DNA of 64,000 nucleotides from G965205255 sp965205255 (GCA_965205255.1 OZ242051.1:2356001-2420000), one strand, 5' to 3'; positions 49,701 to 58,974 are shown, counted from the stretch's first letter. Notes: generated by a model from the sequence alone, not told the origin. Numbers and translations: made by a program.

Positions 49701-52433
49701 ATCAGTGTCGGTAATTCCACCTCTGGCAAGGATATCACACTGGGACAACGTGAATATAATGCTTTCAACGAGCTGATCAAAAGCACGGATGTTTTGGGGC
49801 ATAGTTGGCACTATACGTATAACAAAGTGGGTGAGCTCACAGATTATATAACACCCAATAGTGCGCATATGCACTATACGTATAATGACCAAGGCAAGGT
49901 GGTGACGCAATCGGTGGTTGATCATCCGGAGGACAAAGTTACTTTGTCTTATGATCTGGTCACTAATGCATTGATCAGCCGTCAGGATAAAACTGGAACA
50001 ACGGATTACCAGTATGCGGATAACGGCCGCTTATTGCAGTTATCTACCAATACTACCGGTGCGATAGCCGGCGATACCCTGCCTGCTTTTACGGAAGATT
50101 ACCAGTATACGCAGGCTGGTCGGCCGGTCAGTGTCACCCGTCAGGGACAGCAACAGGCGTTGTATCATTATGATGATCTGGGACAGTTGAGCCATGTAGA
50201 TCGTCAGGGCAAGTCTTTGGAAAGCTTTACTTATGATATTGCCGGTCGGCTTATTCAGTTGGTGAAAGGGCCGGTGAAAACCGCCTATACCTACAATACT
50301 CTGGGGCAGTTATCGGCGTATCAGACTGGGGTAATGCAGAATAATCATCTGAACCAGGTAGCGGACTATCAGTTCCATTATTTGCAGGATGGCGATCTGA
50401 CCTCAAGGGTGCGTTCTTCAGGTGGAACAAGTACCACAGAGCAGTATCAATATGACAGTATCAACAATCTGCTGAACTATACCTGCAACGGCTCACTGTG
50501 TCCGAAGGATAATATAGGCAATACCATTAAGGATCAGCATTATACGTTTGATGAATGGAACAACATTAAAACAGTAGCCACGGATGTGCTGAGTGCGAAG
50601 GGACCACAGACCAACACAACCACCTATCACTTTGACAGTACTGATCCCATACGGTTGCGCAATTATACGAACAGTAACTCTGCCTACGGACAGAGTGCCA
50701 CTTTGCGCTATGATAACGACGGAAATATTACCACTAACGAACACAACCAGTTTATTACTTATACCCCTTTTGATCAGATGGCCAGTGTCAAAACTAAACA
50801 AGGCACCGTCAGTTATCTGTATAACGGTGCTCATGTTCAGGTGAAAGAGAGTGCTCCGGGTCAGGCGCCGTTATATTTTGAATATGGTGCTGCAGGGCTC
50901 AGTGCGCTTGAGCAGGGGGGGAAGACTACGACCGTATTGTATGGAGCCGGACGTATTGGTGAAATTACCCCAGATGGAACCACCCATTATACGATCACCG
51001 ACCAAAGCGGCAGTGTGCTGAGTGAGGCAATGGTTGGTTCGACGGGTAAAGTAAGCTTAGGGGGTTCACGCCTGTATACGCCGTACGGGATCGAAGGACG
51101 TGCAGACAGTGCGTCCAAAACGGAGTCAGGGAAAGTCACGCCACTGGTACAGCAGAACCTCTGGGGCTTTGATGGTGAGTTGAAAGATCCGGCCAGCGGA
51201 TACCAGTTTTTAGGGCAGGGATATCACCGTGCCTATAATCCGGTGATGCGACGTTTTATGAGCATGGACAGTGCCTCACCGTTCGGAAAAGGCGGGTTTA
51301 ACGGCTATATCTTTGCGAAGAATAATCCAGTGATGTATGGAGATCCGTCCGGACATATCCCGACCTGGCTAGGATGGGCCTTGGATATTGTAGGTGAGGT
51401 TGCCGGTGTGGCCATGATCGTTGGTGGAGCCGTCACAGGCAATGCTTGGCTGGTCGCACTCGGTATTGGTACGGTTACATCATCTTCACTTAATATTGCT
51501 TCTCGTATAGAAGCTAAACAGGGGCATAAGAAGGCAGCTCTGGGATTGGGTATCAGTGCAGCTATTGTGGGAGTTGCAACAGCTATCGGCGGTTCTGTTG
51601 AGTCGATAACTTCTGCTGCTAATAGTATTGCTTCCGCAGCCAGTACACTAAGTAAGGTGGCTGCGGTTACGACAGCAGTACTGGCCGTCGGCGCAACAGG
51701 TACAGCCACTGCGGCGACGGTTCTGGCTTATACTACAAATGGTAATGGTGATACCATTGATATCTTAAGTTATGTGGCGATTGGTCTAGGCACTTTGGGG
51801 GCTGTTGGAGGTATTCGAGGACGCGTGGCAAAGTCGATGGCTGCAAATGCTGTAGAAGCTGAAAATGAGGCTGAGAATCTGAGAAGCTCTGTAGCCGATT
51901 CAATAGAAGCTCATTCTGAGCTCTATCGGGAAGTTGATGCTATGGAAAGATTATTATCAGGTCAGTTCGGCGAATTGGCAGTCAAGACGTTAACAGATCC
52001 GAGTCGTCCCAATATGAGTGCGATCGATTCCTCCGTATACAGAAGTGCTATTTTGAACCCAATAGATGAAAGACTTTCTTTTGTGCAAAGATTAAGAATT
52101 GACCTGGAAGTTCAAATACATGGTTTACATAGAATTTTTCGCTCTCTTTTGCCCAATAGAGCGCGCATGGTTCTGGATCATATTCTCACCGGTCCATCTG
52201 TGAGAACTACGAGGAATATGAGTGCTATTGAGGATTTAGAAGCCAATCGCGCGAGTCGTGCTGGTGCTGAGATAAAAGTTACTAAAATGTTGGAAACAGA
52301 AAAGGTTCTACGATCTAAAATTAGTGATTTTAATAGCCAAATTGATGAGGTAGATCAAGCCAATGCTACTACAGCGAGATTGGGGAGAAGCGCTCATGTG
52401 AGAATAAAACCTGATCCAGTGTGGAACCCTTAG
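46788..52433 (+). CDS. RHS/YD-repeat polymorphic toxin with membrane-active-looking tail
   Basis: 1,881 residues. A signal peptide (KIIRSILAIFTLISMLLSS) starts it. Residues ~55-1500 are RHS/YD repeats (many of the form YxYDxxGRLxxxxxxxG, e.g. YAYDTLGRVIKVVADYG and FAYDAKGRAISKTLPNG). The RHS-associated core ends the shell near ~1520: YQFLGQGYHRAYNPVMRRFM, then YIFAKNNPVMYGDPSG. The variable tail (~1525-1881) begins with three or four Gly/Ala-rich hydrophobic segments, as in TccC-like proteins, then a charged helical region with no recognised catalytic motif. RHS shells encapsulate the toxin until delivery. The shell is visibly richer in G+C than the flanks and the tail end is AT-richer, suggesting transfer and tail exchange. 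No immunity gene is seen downstream. SD AAAGG lies 11 bp before ATG. Confidence 0.9.
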   Translation: MFKKIIRSILAIFTLISMLLSSQYVMAGQIHQIAHGLHGLSHHRKEGKSRHLSSSDSNNNKVFTTGHTAAGQSTITSNAFNFSSMYGGSVDGRTGAYSFNASLGTVHGNAGFGPDYTYSLHYSSSNRGNSGYGFGWSASLSHYNKTTKTLSFLSGGTYKLTWSGNTPSIKYHKLDTLHLRGDPSGKYLLIATHKDGSEEFFNSYGNMVRFENTRGNSLYFHYTGNQTSARLESITDDSGKTLLQVDYTGNGIQVHSLKADGSMKTVQVAISNEQLQNFLFADGKTRVAFQYAPAPGFAELIKHISYSSGSSEDFQYSTIPVPTGGPVAQIYVVKSHYVTPGCDQPVRRTNYAYGLGNGHNFLGYAAGVAYRQDVDNLYMRPDNYTYQTQVTNNDEPSAVTTYNKYHLVLNQKLYAPGSHKLISEVDYQYPNWLNSTISSLPANYSLATKITTKAYGATSVDTQGLGGQTLAPVEHSSSYEHDNQGNVLKTTKEDGTVITNQYAPADANGFVNNLTTQTTTPATLPGTSAVLPTQTKISWQTLPSKDKAMPVGMTLPASTTTLYQKTPGVWAAGLTESFTFHHMQTQPDYGMPSAMALTNVASTADSLNKSITYSDNQQLTLWGKQFPVNIKSAQIMAVKSGIKTPEVKTYTSTVTGQTLMSVDARGNKTAYAYDTLGRVIKVVADYGTSHQLVVSYAYQSDASGNSVTVTAPNGYQVRKTYDGAGRALTTQAEQVNSQGKAVPGSWDTVSSQTYNAEGKIAQKTAYDTNEVGKLQRFTTTYHYDALGRFIGKSNFRGQAGIVGVDALTRRSYSYVLLPVDATVSGASLCTVKGVAHACQARHLSVSQTDARGDKVATYLFSLDPAITNDKGQPLYTGDLKSELQAHLSSDIAAGKPFDTVWLQGWLRQAITAKSWYNAGYATYNAAHQVLVATDTDGHVTHFAYDAKGRAISKTLPNGAVQTYHYDSKNNLISVGNSTSGKDITLGQREYNAFNELIKSTDVLGHSWHYTYNKVGELTDYITPNSAHMHYTYNDQGKVVTQSVVDHPEDKVTLSYDLVTNALISRQDKTGTTDYQYADNGRLLQLSTNTTGAIAGDTLPAFTEDYQYTQAGRPVSVTRQGQQQALYHYDDLGQLSHVDRQGKSLESFTYDIAGRLIQLVKGPVKTAYTYNTLGQLSAYQTGVMQNNHLNQVADYQFHYLQDGDLTSRVRSSGGTSTTEQYQYDSINNLLNYTCNGSLCPKDNIGNTIKDQHYTFDEWNNIKTVATDVLSAKGPQTNTTTYHFDSTDPIRLRNYTNSNSAYGQSATLRYDNDGNITTNEHNQFITYTPFDQMASVKTKQGTVSYLYNGAHVQVKESAPGQAPLYFEYGAAGLSALEQGGKTTTVLYGAGRIGEITPDGTTHYTITDQSGSVLSEAMVGSTGKVSLGGSRLYTPYGIEGRADSASKTESGKVTPLVQQNLWGFDGELKDPASGYQFLGQGYHRAYNPVMRRFMSMDSASPFGKGGFNGYIFAKNNPVMYGDPSGHIPTWLGWALDIVGEVAGVAMIVGGAVTGNAWLVALGIGTVTSSSLNIASRIEAKQGHKKAALGLGISAAIVGVATAIGGSVESITSAANSIASAASTLSKVAAVTTAVLAVGATGTATAATVLAYTTNGNGDTIDILSYVAIGLGTLGAVGGIRGRVAKSMAANAVEAENEAENLRSSVADSIEAHSELYREVDAMERLLSGQFGELAVKTLTDPSRPNMSAIDSSVYRSAILNPIDERLSFVQRLRIDLEVQIHGLHRIFRSLLPNRARMVLDHILTGPSVRTTRNMSAIEDLEANRASRAGAEIKVTKMLETEKVLRSKISDFNSQIDEVDQANATTARLGRSAHVRIKPDPVWNP

Positions 52434-53159
52434 TCTTATCCGACGCGTTGGAGTTAAGTGCAGCTGCTTCTTTTGGTGGCTGCAAGTTGAGATCGAGATG
52501 CTCTAATTTTCAAAATCTTTAAATACTTGCGTCGTTTATATCTAAATGGCCATTGGAGTGATTACTAGGTATTTTAGGCACCTACATAAAAGGAAAAGAA
52601 TCGAAGTCAATCTAACCCTTATTCTGTCTTGGTTCCACCTCCTACAGGAGAGGAAAAGAGTCCAGTAGTTTTAAATTGCTAAAATAGAGTTTAAATGTTT
52701 GGAAAAAGTCATCAATAGGCGCAGAAAATACGGGTAAGCATAGTGACTACCATGCTGTGTATTTTCTTTTGAAACCATATTATGCACGTAAAGTGGCCTC
52801 CTTCGTCGGTGGCTTGGGGGTTAACTCAGCATTTATGTTTATATGTATAATAATCTCAAAGCGGTTATGATTTATAATTATTCGTCAGGTGACAACTATA
52901 AGTCTTGAAAATCGAGGTGCTCATGATTACCTCAGCTCTATCGCAAGCTAATTGCAGCATAAAACCGCTTGTTTTTAGTGTTTTTGGAAAAAAATCGGAC
53001 TCCGCCTGGTAAGGCGCTAAAAATTGTCTTTGCTTCATCATTTTTCGGTAATCCCGATAGAGATCAGCCATTGACTTTCTATGGGTCTGGCACATGAATA
53101 CGAGCGGCTTATAGTACTTATCACACATCAGTGGATTACGTCCAAAACTCTGATGAAAT
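52434..53159. other. Gap after the RHS gene with IS remnants
   Basis: No immunity-like gene is recognised. It holds an IS982 fragment (52685-52795). An 87-codon open frame on the minus strand (52865-53128) is soluble and Lys/Met/Gln-rich but has no clear ribosome site or family and may be IS debris. Confidence 0.4.
52685..52795. mobile_element. IS982-family internal fragment
   Basis: It shares GCAGAAAATACGGGTAA, GAAACCATA-TATGCACG and the surrounding order with the right-hand ~130 bp of the 44071-44945 copy (44810-44905). The terminal repeat itself is not kept. Confidence 0.7.
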
Positions 53160-53905
53160 AATTCTGTAAATCGAATTTGTCTGATCGTTGTAAAGTGAGA
53201 TTAAGCGCTTTGTATATGTCGGGCAATAGTTTGCTTCTCAACCGGTAAGTCAGAAACCCAAAGTAACGAATCATCTGGAAGTATTTTTCCTGGATATGCT
53301 GTAAAAGCTAGACTATAAACACCTTAGCTCACTCAAGAAGCGACGGTATCCATTTTCTTTATGATAGTAATACTTAAACACTACTTTCTTGTTGTCCTAA
53401 TAAATGATTTTAGAAGTCGCTATGGCCGGACGCTTCACATAGCGCCCCAGATTATCAACATTATTTTTATGGCTGTCAGAAGGCTTTGAAGCTCATACAT
53501 GCCAGTACATATCGTAGCGCTTATCTAAAAAATCTTTCAGGGCTTTAAGGTGCGCTAACTTTTCAGGTACTCTCAGCGTCTCTTTGTGTTTTTTTAGCAG
53601 TTTAATCACTCAGTCACGTCATTTATGTATCAGGGTTTGTATGTGGTAGGTGTAGTCTTTCCAGTCACCGGTTTCTGTCAGCCCACCACAGATCACTTAG
53701 GCATGAATATGGACATTGCCTTTCAGATCTCTGCCCCAGGTATGCATCGCAGCGAAGATGCCAGTTGACTTTGGGTAAGACCTGTAGCTGAGTCACTATC
53801 CACTGATGGGTGTTTTTCTTTCGGCAGAAATTACAGAACCGACTGTTGCAGGTTTTTTGAATTGTGCTGTCATGGTTGCAGTGCGGGTATTTAAAATGAA
53901 ACGTA
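53160..53905 (-). pseudogene. IS91-like Y2 transposase remnant
   Basis: The minus strand reads, with stops and frame changes, a zinc-binding start (CNHDSTIQKTCNSRFCNFC, KKNTHQWIVTQLQVLPKVNW), then GGLTETGDWKDYTYHIQTL, HKETLRVPEKLAHLKALKDF and LGRYVKRPAIATSKI. This order and wording match IS91/IS801-type transposases, including the Tyr-containing YVKRP region. Several in-frame stops make it inactive. Confidence 0.7.
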
Positions 53906-53953
53906 CCTGAGGCTAGTTTGCCTCAGTACGCTTACATTCCAGTGAGGAGGGTA

Positions 53954-54913
53954 TCAAAAAAACGTACCATCAAATACTTTTTGTTCATCAAAGTAGATAC
54001 GTCCTGAATCGAAGATGAGATCAAGGTGGTGACTACCCACTGCGCCACCGCCTAAACCTAGGTGTAGCCCGCAGTGTCGCTCTTCAAAGCCCGCATTAAT
54101 GCCGTATAATTTTGTGACACCTTCGTTTGTTCCGATACCCAGCTCTTCTACTTTCATGTTTGAAGGGTTTGCTGCAAGGTAATGTTCAAAATCTTTTTTT
54201 AGTGAGGCATTTGAGGTTTCAACAGCAGTAATTTCATTGTTATCGATGGTTAGAAATAATGGATCATGAATGATCCCATACTTTATAGAAAAAGGGATGG
54301 TACTTAAAAATGTGCCAGTAAAAGCCACTTTTCCACTGAGACGATGTGGATGCCTGGCGATTTCACCAGGAACTATATCAAAGTTTCCGCAACCGTTAAT
54401 ATTGGTCCACCGTTGAGAGCTTACCAGGTGATCAGAAAGTACAGACCCCTTGTCATCCTTAAAGGTAAATGTTTCAGATGACTGAGCAGCATTAATGAGC
54501 TTGCTATTTAATGCCTCTATTCTGCTTGGTGAGATAGAAAAGGCTTTTTCGAAATGGTTTTTGTAATCTTTAAAGAGTGTAGATTTTTTCCAGTATTTTT
54601 TTATGACAGGGTTTATTTTATGAATAAAGTCAGGACCTTTTACTGATGGAGGTATCAGAGTGGAGGAGTCATAAAAGAGGATAAATATATCACACTGGTT
54701 TGAAATAACCGCTGATAGTGTTTCTAAGGAATCACTTTCCAGATGACATGTGATCAGCGTGAATTTTTTATAGTGTTCATTACTGTAGGTCAGAATCTTT
54801 TGGGTTAACGGAGCATAACTTTCAGTGAAGCCAAGCATAATACGGGGTTGATGGATGTCTTTTATTGCAGGGTGGTGTTCGAGATAGTATAAAAAATGTT
54901 CTATATATGACAT
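53954..54913 (-). CDS. M29 aminopeptidase-like protein
   Basis: 319 residues without signal peptide or membrane segments. The C-terminal half resembles M29 aminopeptidases and the related NicX-type dihydroxypyridine dioxygenases: VEELGIGTNEG (~250) with the first metal Glu, then GFEERHCGLHLGLGGG with Glu and His, and SHHLDLIFDSGRIYFD with further His and Asp. These would hold two metals or one iron. The N-terminal part (MLGFTESYAPLTQKILTYSN) fits the Rossmann-like substrate domain. The family assignment is by motif likeness and moderately sure. It follows a well-signalled 38-residue peptide gene on the same strand, separated by a stem-loop and a 108-bp inverted-repeat element. No strong ribosome site is seen before the ATG. 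Confidence 0.55.
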   Translation of the reverse strand: MSYIEHFLYYLEHHPAIKDIHQPRIMLGFTESYAPLTQKILTYSNEHYKKFTLITCHLESDSLETLSAVISNQCDIFILFYDSSTLIPPSVKGPDFIHKINPVIKKYWKKSTLFKDYKNHFEKAFSISPSRIEALNSKLINAAQSSETFTFKDDKGSVLSDHLVSSQRWTNINGCGNFDIVPGEIARHPHRLSGKVAFTGTFLSTIPFSIKYGIIHDPLFLTIDNNEITAVETSNASLKKDFEHYLAANPSNMKVEELGIGTNEGVTKLYGINAGFEERHCGLHLGLGGGAVGSHHLDLIFDSGRIYFDEQKVFDGTFF

Positions 54914-54965
54914 GTCGTGAAGATTACACTCGTGGGGGTAAAATAAAAGGCGTTTGTGAGCTTGT

Positions 54966-55073
54966 TATAGTCATTCCAATAAAGAACCATACATGTAAAA
55001 ATTCATTTTTGCTGTTAATCAGTAATAAGCTTTAAAGATTGAATTTGAATGGTTTTATTTTGGAATGACTATA
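54966..55073. repeat. 108-bp element with terminal inverted repeats (MITE-like)
   Basis: TATAGTCATTCCAA at the left is exactly mirrored by TTGGAATGACTATA at the right, and the pairing extends imperfectly for ~10 bp more (TAAAGAACCAT / ATGGTTTTA). It lies between the 38-residue peptide gene and the M29-like gene. The flanking TA is consistent with a transposon-derived element. Confidence 0.65.
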
Positions 55074-55082
55074 TATCGCTGA

Positions 55083-55110
55083 ATAAGAGAAGGAAAAACC
55101 TTCCTTATTT
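55083..55110 (-). terminator. Stem-loop between peptide gene and M29-like gene
   Basis: On the minus strand AATAAGGAAGG, a UUUUU loop, and CCTTCTCTTATT form a stem of about 11 bp. It follows the peptide stop by about 20 bp. A leaky stop here would give more peptide mRNA than enzyme mRNA. Confidence 0.45.
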
Positions 55111-55127
55111 TGTTTATTAAAGAATTG

Positions 55128-55244
55128 TTATGACCACAGAGAAGTACCAAAGGGTACTACGGCCTCTTTTTCCATAATTTCAACAGCTTCTTCATGGGTT
55201 TCAATCTCAAGCCATTCAGACAGTTCAATCTGTTCTTCAATCAT
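55128..55244 (-). CDS. 38-residue acidic peptide, possible precursor peptide
   Basis: ATG at 55244 follows AAGGTGG with 6 bp spacing, an excellent ribosome site. The first ~28 residues are a strongly acidic helix-like stretch (MIEEQIELSEWLEIETHEEA...), then a distinct short end VVPFGTSLWS. That split looks like leader plus core in ribosomally made, modified peptides, but no known family is recognised. It is followed by a stem-loop and then by the M29-like enzyme gene on the same strand. Alternatives: a small regulatory protein or an antitoxin-like remnant. The good start signal and biased composition argue for a real gene. Confidence 0.55.
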   Translation of the reverse strand: MIEEQIELSEWLEIETHEEAVEIMEKEAVVPFGTSLWS

Positions 55245-55429
55245 TACGTACCACCTTAATATTTATGTCATACTAACAAAATTAGCAATAGCACCGTTTT
55301 TCAAAATTTGGGGAACTTTTTATTCACTAGCCCCCATTAGTTCCATCTGTAAGCATTTCAATACAAGACAGAAAATAATCTAAGTAAGAAATAATAACAA
55401 AATGATGAAGGCAGTGTCCAGTGAAAAAA

Positions 55430-55850
55430 AAACCATAAAGAACGATTGTTGCAGTACTACTGTCTGTGTTGATGGTTTTTCAGGGCAAAGCAACGTTCAG
55501 AAATATGAGTCGCTACTGTAGATGAGTGAAAAATGTCTGAGTCGTTGGTATCGGTGAATCTTCGATGTTACAGACTTTAACTTCAGTTTGCTTACTGAGC
55601 AGTTAGCAGGGAAAAGAACACTGATTTCAGCTATCGATGCCAGTTTTCTGGAAAAAAGCGGTAAAAAGCGGAAGGACTGGCCACGTTTGATAATAGTAAA
55701 ATAGGGGTTCGTGATGCCAGACAACATGCTGGATTAACTCACTATCAGTCGCTTAAGAAAGAGTCGATTCACACCCGTATTAATGCGTCGTTTACAGCAC
55801 TTAATCTCATGAAGCTTTCAGTAGTGGAACTCAAAAATTAGACAGCAAGT
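55430..55850 (+). pseudogene. IS4-like transposase with large internal deletion
   Basis: The first part reads, across one frameshift and stops, ATFRNMSRYC, MSEKCLSRWY, DFNFSLLTEQLAGKRTLISA then IDASFLEKSGKKRKDWPRL, as in the N-terminal half of IS4-like transposases. The second part jumps to VRDARQHAGLTHYQSLKKES then IHTRINASFTALNLMKLSVV, the C-terminal end. The catalytic centre in between is missing. The fragment at 35480 is the same family. Confidence 0.65.
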
Positions 55851-55898
55851 TAAGGTTCTTTTCCTGGGATAATATTATTTTTGGTTTGAGGAAATAAC

Positions 55899-56084
55899 AT
55901 GACTAATTCACGTCGTCGGTCAGTAGACCGAGCGCAACGCAAGACAACAGTTAAACAATCACATAAGTTATTGTGGCAGCGACGGTGCAAATTGCTTAAT
56001 ATTTCCCGCTCTGCCAGCTATGGCGCATCACAGGAAATCAAAGACGACTTGCATCTGATGCTTGCATCTGATGAAAAAAATTAA
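55899..56084 (+). pseudogene. Fragment resembling IS3-family orfB start
   Basis: 61 codons ending with QRRCKLLNISRSASYGASQE, which resembles the ISRS-x-YY motif near the start of IS3 orfB transposases, where the next residues begin the HTH-21 region. The rest of the gene is absent. It begins MTNSRRRSVDRAQRKTTVKQ after a GAGGAAATAAC ribosome-like site, so it could still be translated. Confidence 0.4.
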
Positions 56085-56117
56085 AACACTATTATCTTAT
56101 TATATTTAAAAAAAATG

Positions 56118-56208
56118 TGGCGGTGAGAGAGGGATTCGAACCCTCGATACGCAATTAACGTATACACGCTTTCCAGGCGTGCTCCTTCAGCCACTCGGAC
56201 ATCTCACC
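56118..56208 (-). tRNA. tRNA-Ser (anticodon GGA)
   Basis: 91 nt with encoded CCA. The acceptor stem GGTGAGA pairs with TCTCACC; the anticodon loop is CTGGAAA within ACGCCTGGAAAGCGT; a long variable arm (TATACGTTAATTGCGTATC) and the T-arm GGGTTCGAATCCC are present. It reads UCC/UCU serine codons. It stands alone upstream of a hypothetical gene, not in a tRNA cluster. Confidence 0.95.
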
Positions 56209-56301
56209 ATGAGTTTTAAAATCAAGGCGAGATCGTATTATAAAGTGAGCGAGATTGCAAGTATTTAGCTGTTTGCAAGGCGAAGTATTTATTCTGGATT
56301 A

Positions 56302-56844
56302 TCAAGATCTATTCGCTACATCTATTGACAAAACCGGAGAAAAATCTGATACACCTATAGGGATGGACTCGTGAGATTTTCCGTCTGCCAAGCACGTAAT
56401 CTTATGCGCAAACCACCCACCATCCTGATGTGTCTTGGTCGAAATAATTAAAAAATTCTTCTTGATAAGAAAGGAATATTTACATACATCAACTTCATTG
56501 GTTAAATTAGATTCATAGGCGATGTATATAAAGTCCTCATAGTCACCATATCCCTTATAATTTGTCGTATGACTAAATTTAATTGGGAATGATTTTTGTA
56601 AAGGTAATACCAATGGATAAAGGTTTGAGGGGATTGATGATTTTGTTTCCCCACCCTCGGTTCCACCAAAAAATTTAAAATTGGGTAATAAATGGCTATT
56701 TTGAATTTTTATGATGCCATTAAACTTCACGTTAGGCACCATGCTTCGGATATTTGCATTACCCAGCAAAGAAAAGGTACCCAACAAAGAAAAGGTAGTT
56801 AGTAGTGAGCAAATAAAACACAACTTAGTGATTGACTTAGGCAT
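56302..56844 (-). CDS. Hypothetical secreted protein, 180 residues
   Basis: A signal peptide lies at the start (LCFICSLLTTFSLLGTFSLLGNA), in which the hexapeptide TFSLLG is duplicated by a tandem DNA repeat (CCAACAAAGAAAAGGTA-like). The mature part has two Cys (DVCKYSF, KITCLAD) that may pair, and a beta-rich look. AAAGGG lies 8 bp before the ATG. No family is recognised. It is the gene just upstream of the 23S promoters and points away from them. Confidence 0.6.
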   Translation of the reverse strand: MPKSITKLCFICSLLTTFSLLGTFSLLGNANIRSMVPNVKFNGIIKIQNSHLLPNFKFFGGTEGGETKSSIPSNLYPLVLPLQKSFPIKFSHTTNYKGYGDYEDFIYIAYESNLTNEVDVCKYSFLIKKNFLIISTKTHQDGGWFAHKITCLADGKSHESIPIGVSDFSPVLSIDVANRS

Positions 56845-57184
56845 AACAAAAGCCCTTTACTTTAGTTTAAAAACAGGAGAGATGAACGATTGTTAACACT
56901 AGATTGTTGTGCTGAAAGCACAATAAGTATAATGAGATATTCAATCTGTATTATTCACTTAATATAAAAAAAAATAACTACATATATACAAATTAAATAG
57001 ATATCTATTTAATTTTATGAGAAGCATTTGTATTTAAATAGTTAGTATTGCTTGCATTGCGTAATTTTTATTTTTTCAGATGACTGAATGAAAAAAGGCA
57101 ATTTTTCAGTTGTTATTTTGCACCTGTTTAAACTTACTGGGGAACGTTGTGCTGATGCGAGCTTTTATACTATAAAATAAACTA

Positions 57185-57212
57185 TTGACTCTTTAAAATA
57201 AATGCGTAAAAT
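57185..57212 (+). promoter_or_regulatory. rRNA promoter P1
   Basis: TTGACT at 57185-57190, a 16-bp spacer, TAAAAT at 57207-57212; about 315 bp before the mature 23S start, followed by a GC-rich stretch (ATGCACCGTC). It implies that the 23S-5S unit is transcribed independently. Confidence 0.6.
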
Positions 57213-57315
57213 GCACCGTCACTGAGCGATGAGGTGTTTGTCGGAGTTTTAGCGATAAGTTATTAAAACGGGCAGTTAAGACGATTTTAATTAACGGGAA
57301 AGTGGAAATAACCAC

Positions 57316-57343
57316 TTGACACAGAAGCTAAACTCTGTAGAAT
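57316..57343 (+). promoter_or_regulatory. rRNA promoter P2
   Basis: TTGACA at 57316-57321, a 16-bp spacer, TAGAAT at 57338-57343. A second strong promoter in tandem with P1, as in bacterial rrn operons. Confidence 0.65.
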
Positions 57344-57408
57344 GACGAAGCTCAAATGGTGACGCATAAAATCACCGGAGTCGTTAAATGTTTATAACGA
57401 TTCGAACA

Positions 57409-57427
57409 GTTCTTTAAAAATTTGGAA
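57409..57427 (+). promoter_or_regulatory. boxA-like rRNA antitermination site
   Basis: GTTCTTTAAAAATTTGGAA resembles the rrn leader/spacer boxA region (TGCTCTTTA-CAATTTGGAA) used by NusB-S10 antitermination. It lies between P2 and the 23S gene. Confidence 0.6.
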
Positions 57428-57956
57428 TTCTGATGAAAGTCTGAATAAATTGCTGAGAATACACTCAAGCGAATGGTAAGGTGTATAGTCTGAAGCTGTT
57501 TTGTAAAGAGATGGTTTTGGGTTATATGATCAAGTGAATAAGCGCATACGGTGGATGCCTTGGCAGTCAGAGGCGAAGAAGGACGTTATAGCCTGCGAAA
57601 AGCGTCGGGGAGCTGGCAAATAAGCTTTGATCCGGCGATGTCCGAATGGGGAAACCCAGCCACATTAGTGGCTATCTTGCACTGAATTCATAGGTGTAAG
57701 AGGCGAACCGGGAGAACTGAAACATCTAAGTACCCCGAGGAAAAGAAATCAACCGAGATTCCGTCAGTAGCGGCGAGCGAACGCGGATTAGCCCTTAAGT
57801 CAGTTATGTTTTAGTGGAAGTATCTGGGAAGATGCGCCATAGAGGGTGATAGCCCCGTACATAAAAAGGCATAGCTGATGAAAACGAGTAGGACGGCACA
57901 CGTGGTATGTTGTCTGAAAATGGGGGGACCATCCTCCAAGGCTAAATACTCCTGAC

Positions 57957-58001
<45 letters not shown>

Positions 58002-58571
58002 CCTGTGAGGGGAGTGAAATAGATCCTGAAACCGTATGCGTACAAGCAGTGGGAGCATTAACTTGTTAATGTGACTGCGTACCTTTTGTATAATGGGTCA
58101 GCGACTTACATATTGTGGCAAGCTTAACCGAATAGGGGAGGCGTAGGGAAACCGAGTCTTAATAGGGCGAAATAGTCGCGGTGTGTAGACCCGAAACCGG
58201 GCGATCTACCCATGAGCAGGTTGAAGGTTGAGTAACATCAACTGGAGGACCGAACCCACGTATGTTGAAAAATGCGGGGATGACTTGTGGGTTGGAGTGA
58301 AAGGCTAATCAAGCCCGGAGATAGCTGGTTCTCCTCGAAAGCTATTTAGGTAGCGCCTCATGTATCACCACTGGGGGTAGAGCACTGTTTCGGCTAGGGG
58401 CCCATCCCGGGTTACCAAACCGATGCAAACTCCGAATACCAGTGAGTGCGAGCATGGGAGACACACGGCGGGTGCTAAGGTCCGTCGTGGAAAGGGAAAC
58501 AGCCCAGACCGTCAGCTAAGGTCCCCAAGTACCGGTTAAGTGGGAAACGATGTGGGAAGGCTTAGACAGCT

Positions 58572-58623
<52 letters not shown>

Positions 58624-58683
58624 AGTCGAGTCGGCCTGCGCGGAAGATGTAACGGGGCTCAAACCGGTCACCGAAGCTACGGA

Positions 58684-58974
58684 TTCAGAGAACAGTTGAC
58701 AGAGGACTAAAGACAGATAAGTGACAGACAACTTAGTAAACAACTTAGTAAATAACTAAGTAACAAGATAGATCCATCAGTGGGTTTAAAACTCTGAAAG
58801 GGTTTTAATCCGGTTGTAGTTTGATATGGTTTTATCTTGAATACATAAGTGAAGCACAATGGCAGGTATGGCGGAAACGCTAGCAGCTTGTTGAGAAATG
58901 CTCACAGGGTTGTCAAAAAGTTGGGGTTAATTTAACAACCAATAGTCCTTCGTCTTTTGTCATCTGTTCTCTGA
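58684..58974 (+). other. Intervening sequence in 23S helix 45
   Basis: In place of the short H45 hairpin of E. coli (after GTCACCGAAGCTACGGA and before GTGGTAGAGGAGCGTTCTG) there are ~290 nt. Its ends pair: CAGAGAACAG with CTGTTCTCTG, continuing imperfectly through GACA and AAAGAC. Helix 45 is a known site of RNase III-excised insertions in Salmonella and others, which leave 23S in pieces. No open reading frame or intron catalytic core is seen. Confidence 0.85.

Noticed and set aside
52865..53128. 87-codon open frame on the minus strand after the RHS gene, considered as an immunity gene
   Set aside because: It is on the opposite strand to the toxin, lacks a good ribosome site and borders an IS91-like remnant; support is too weak.
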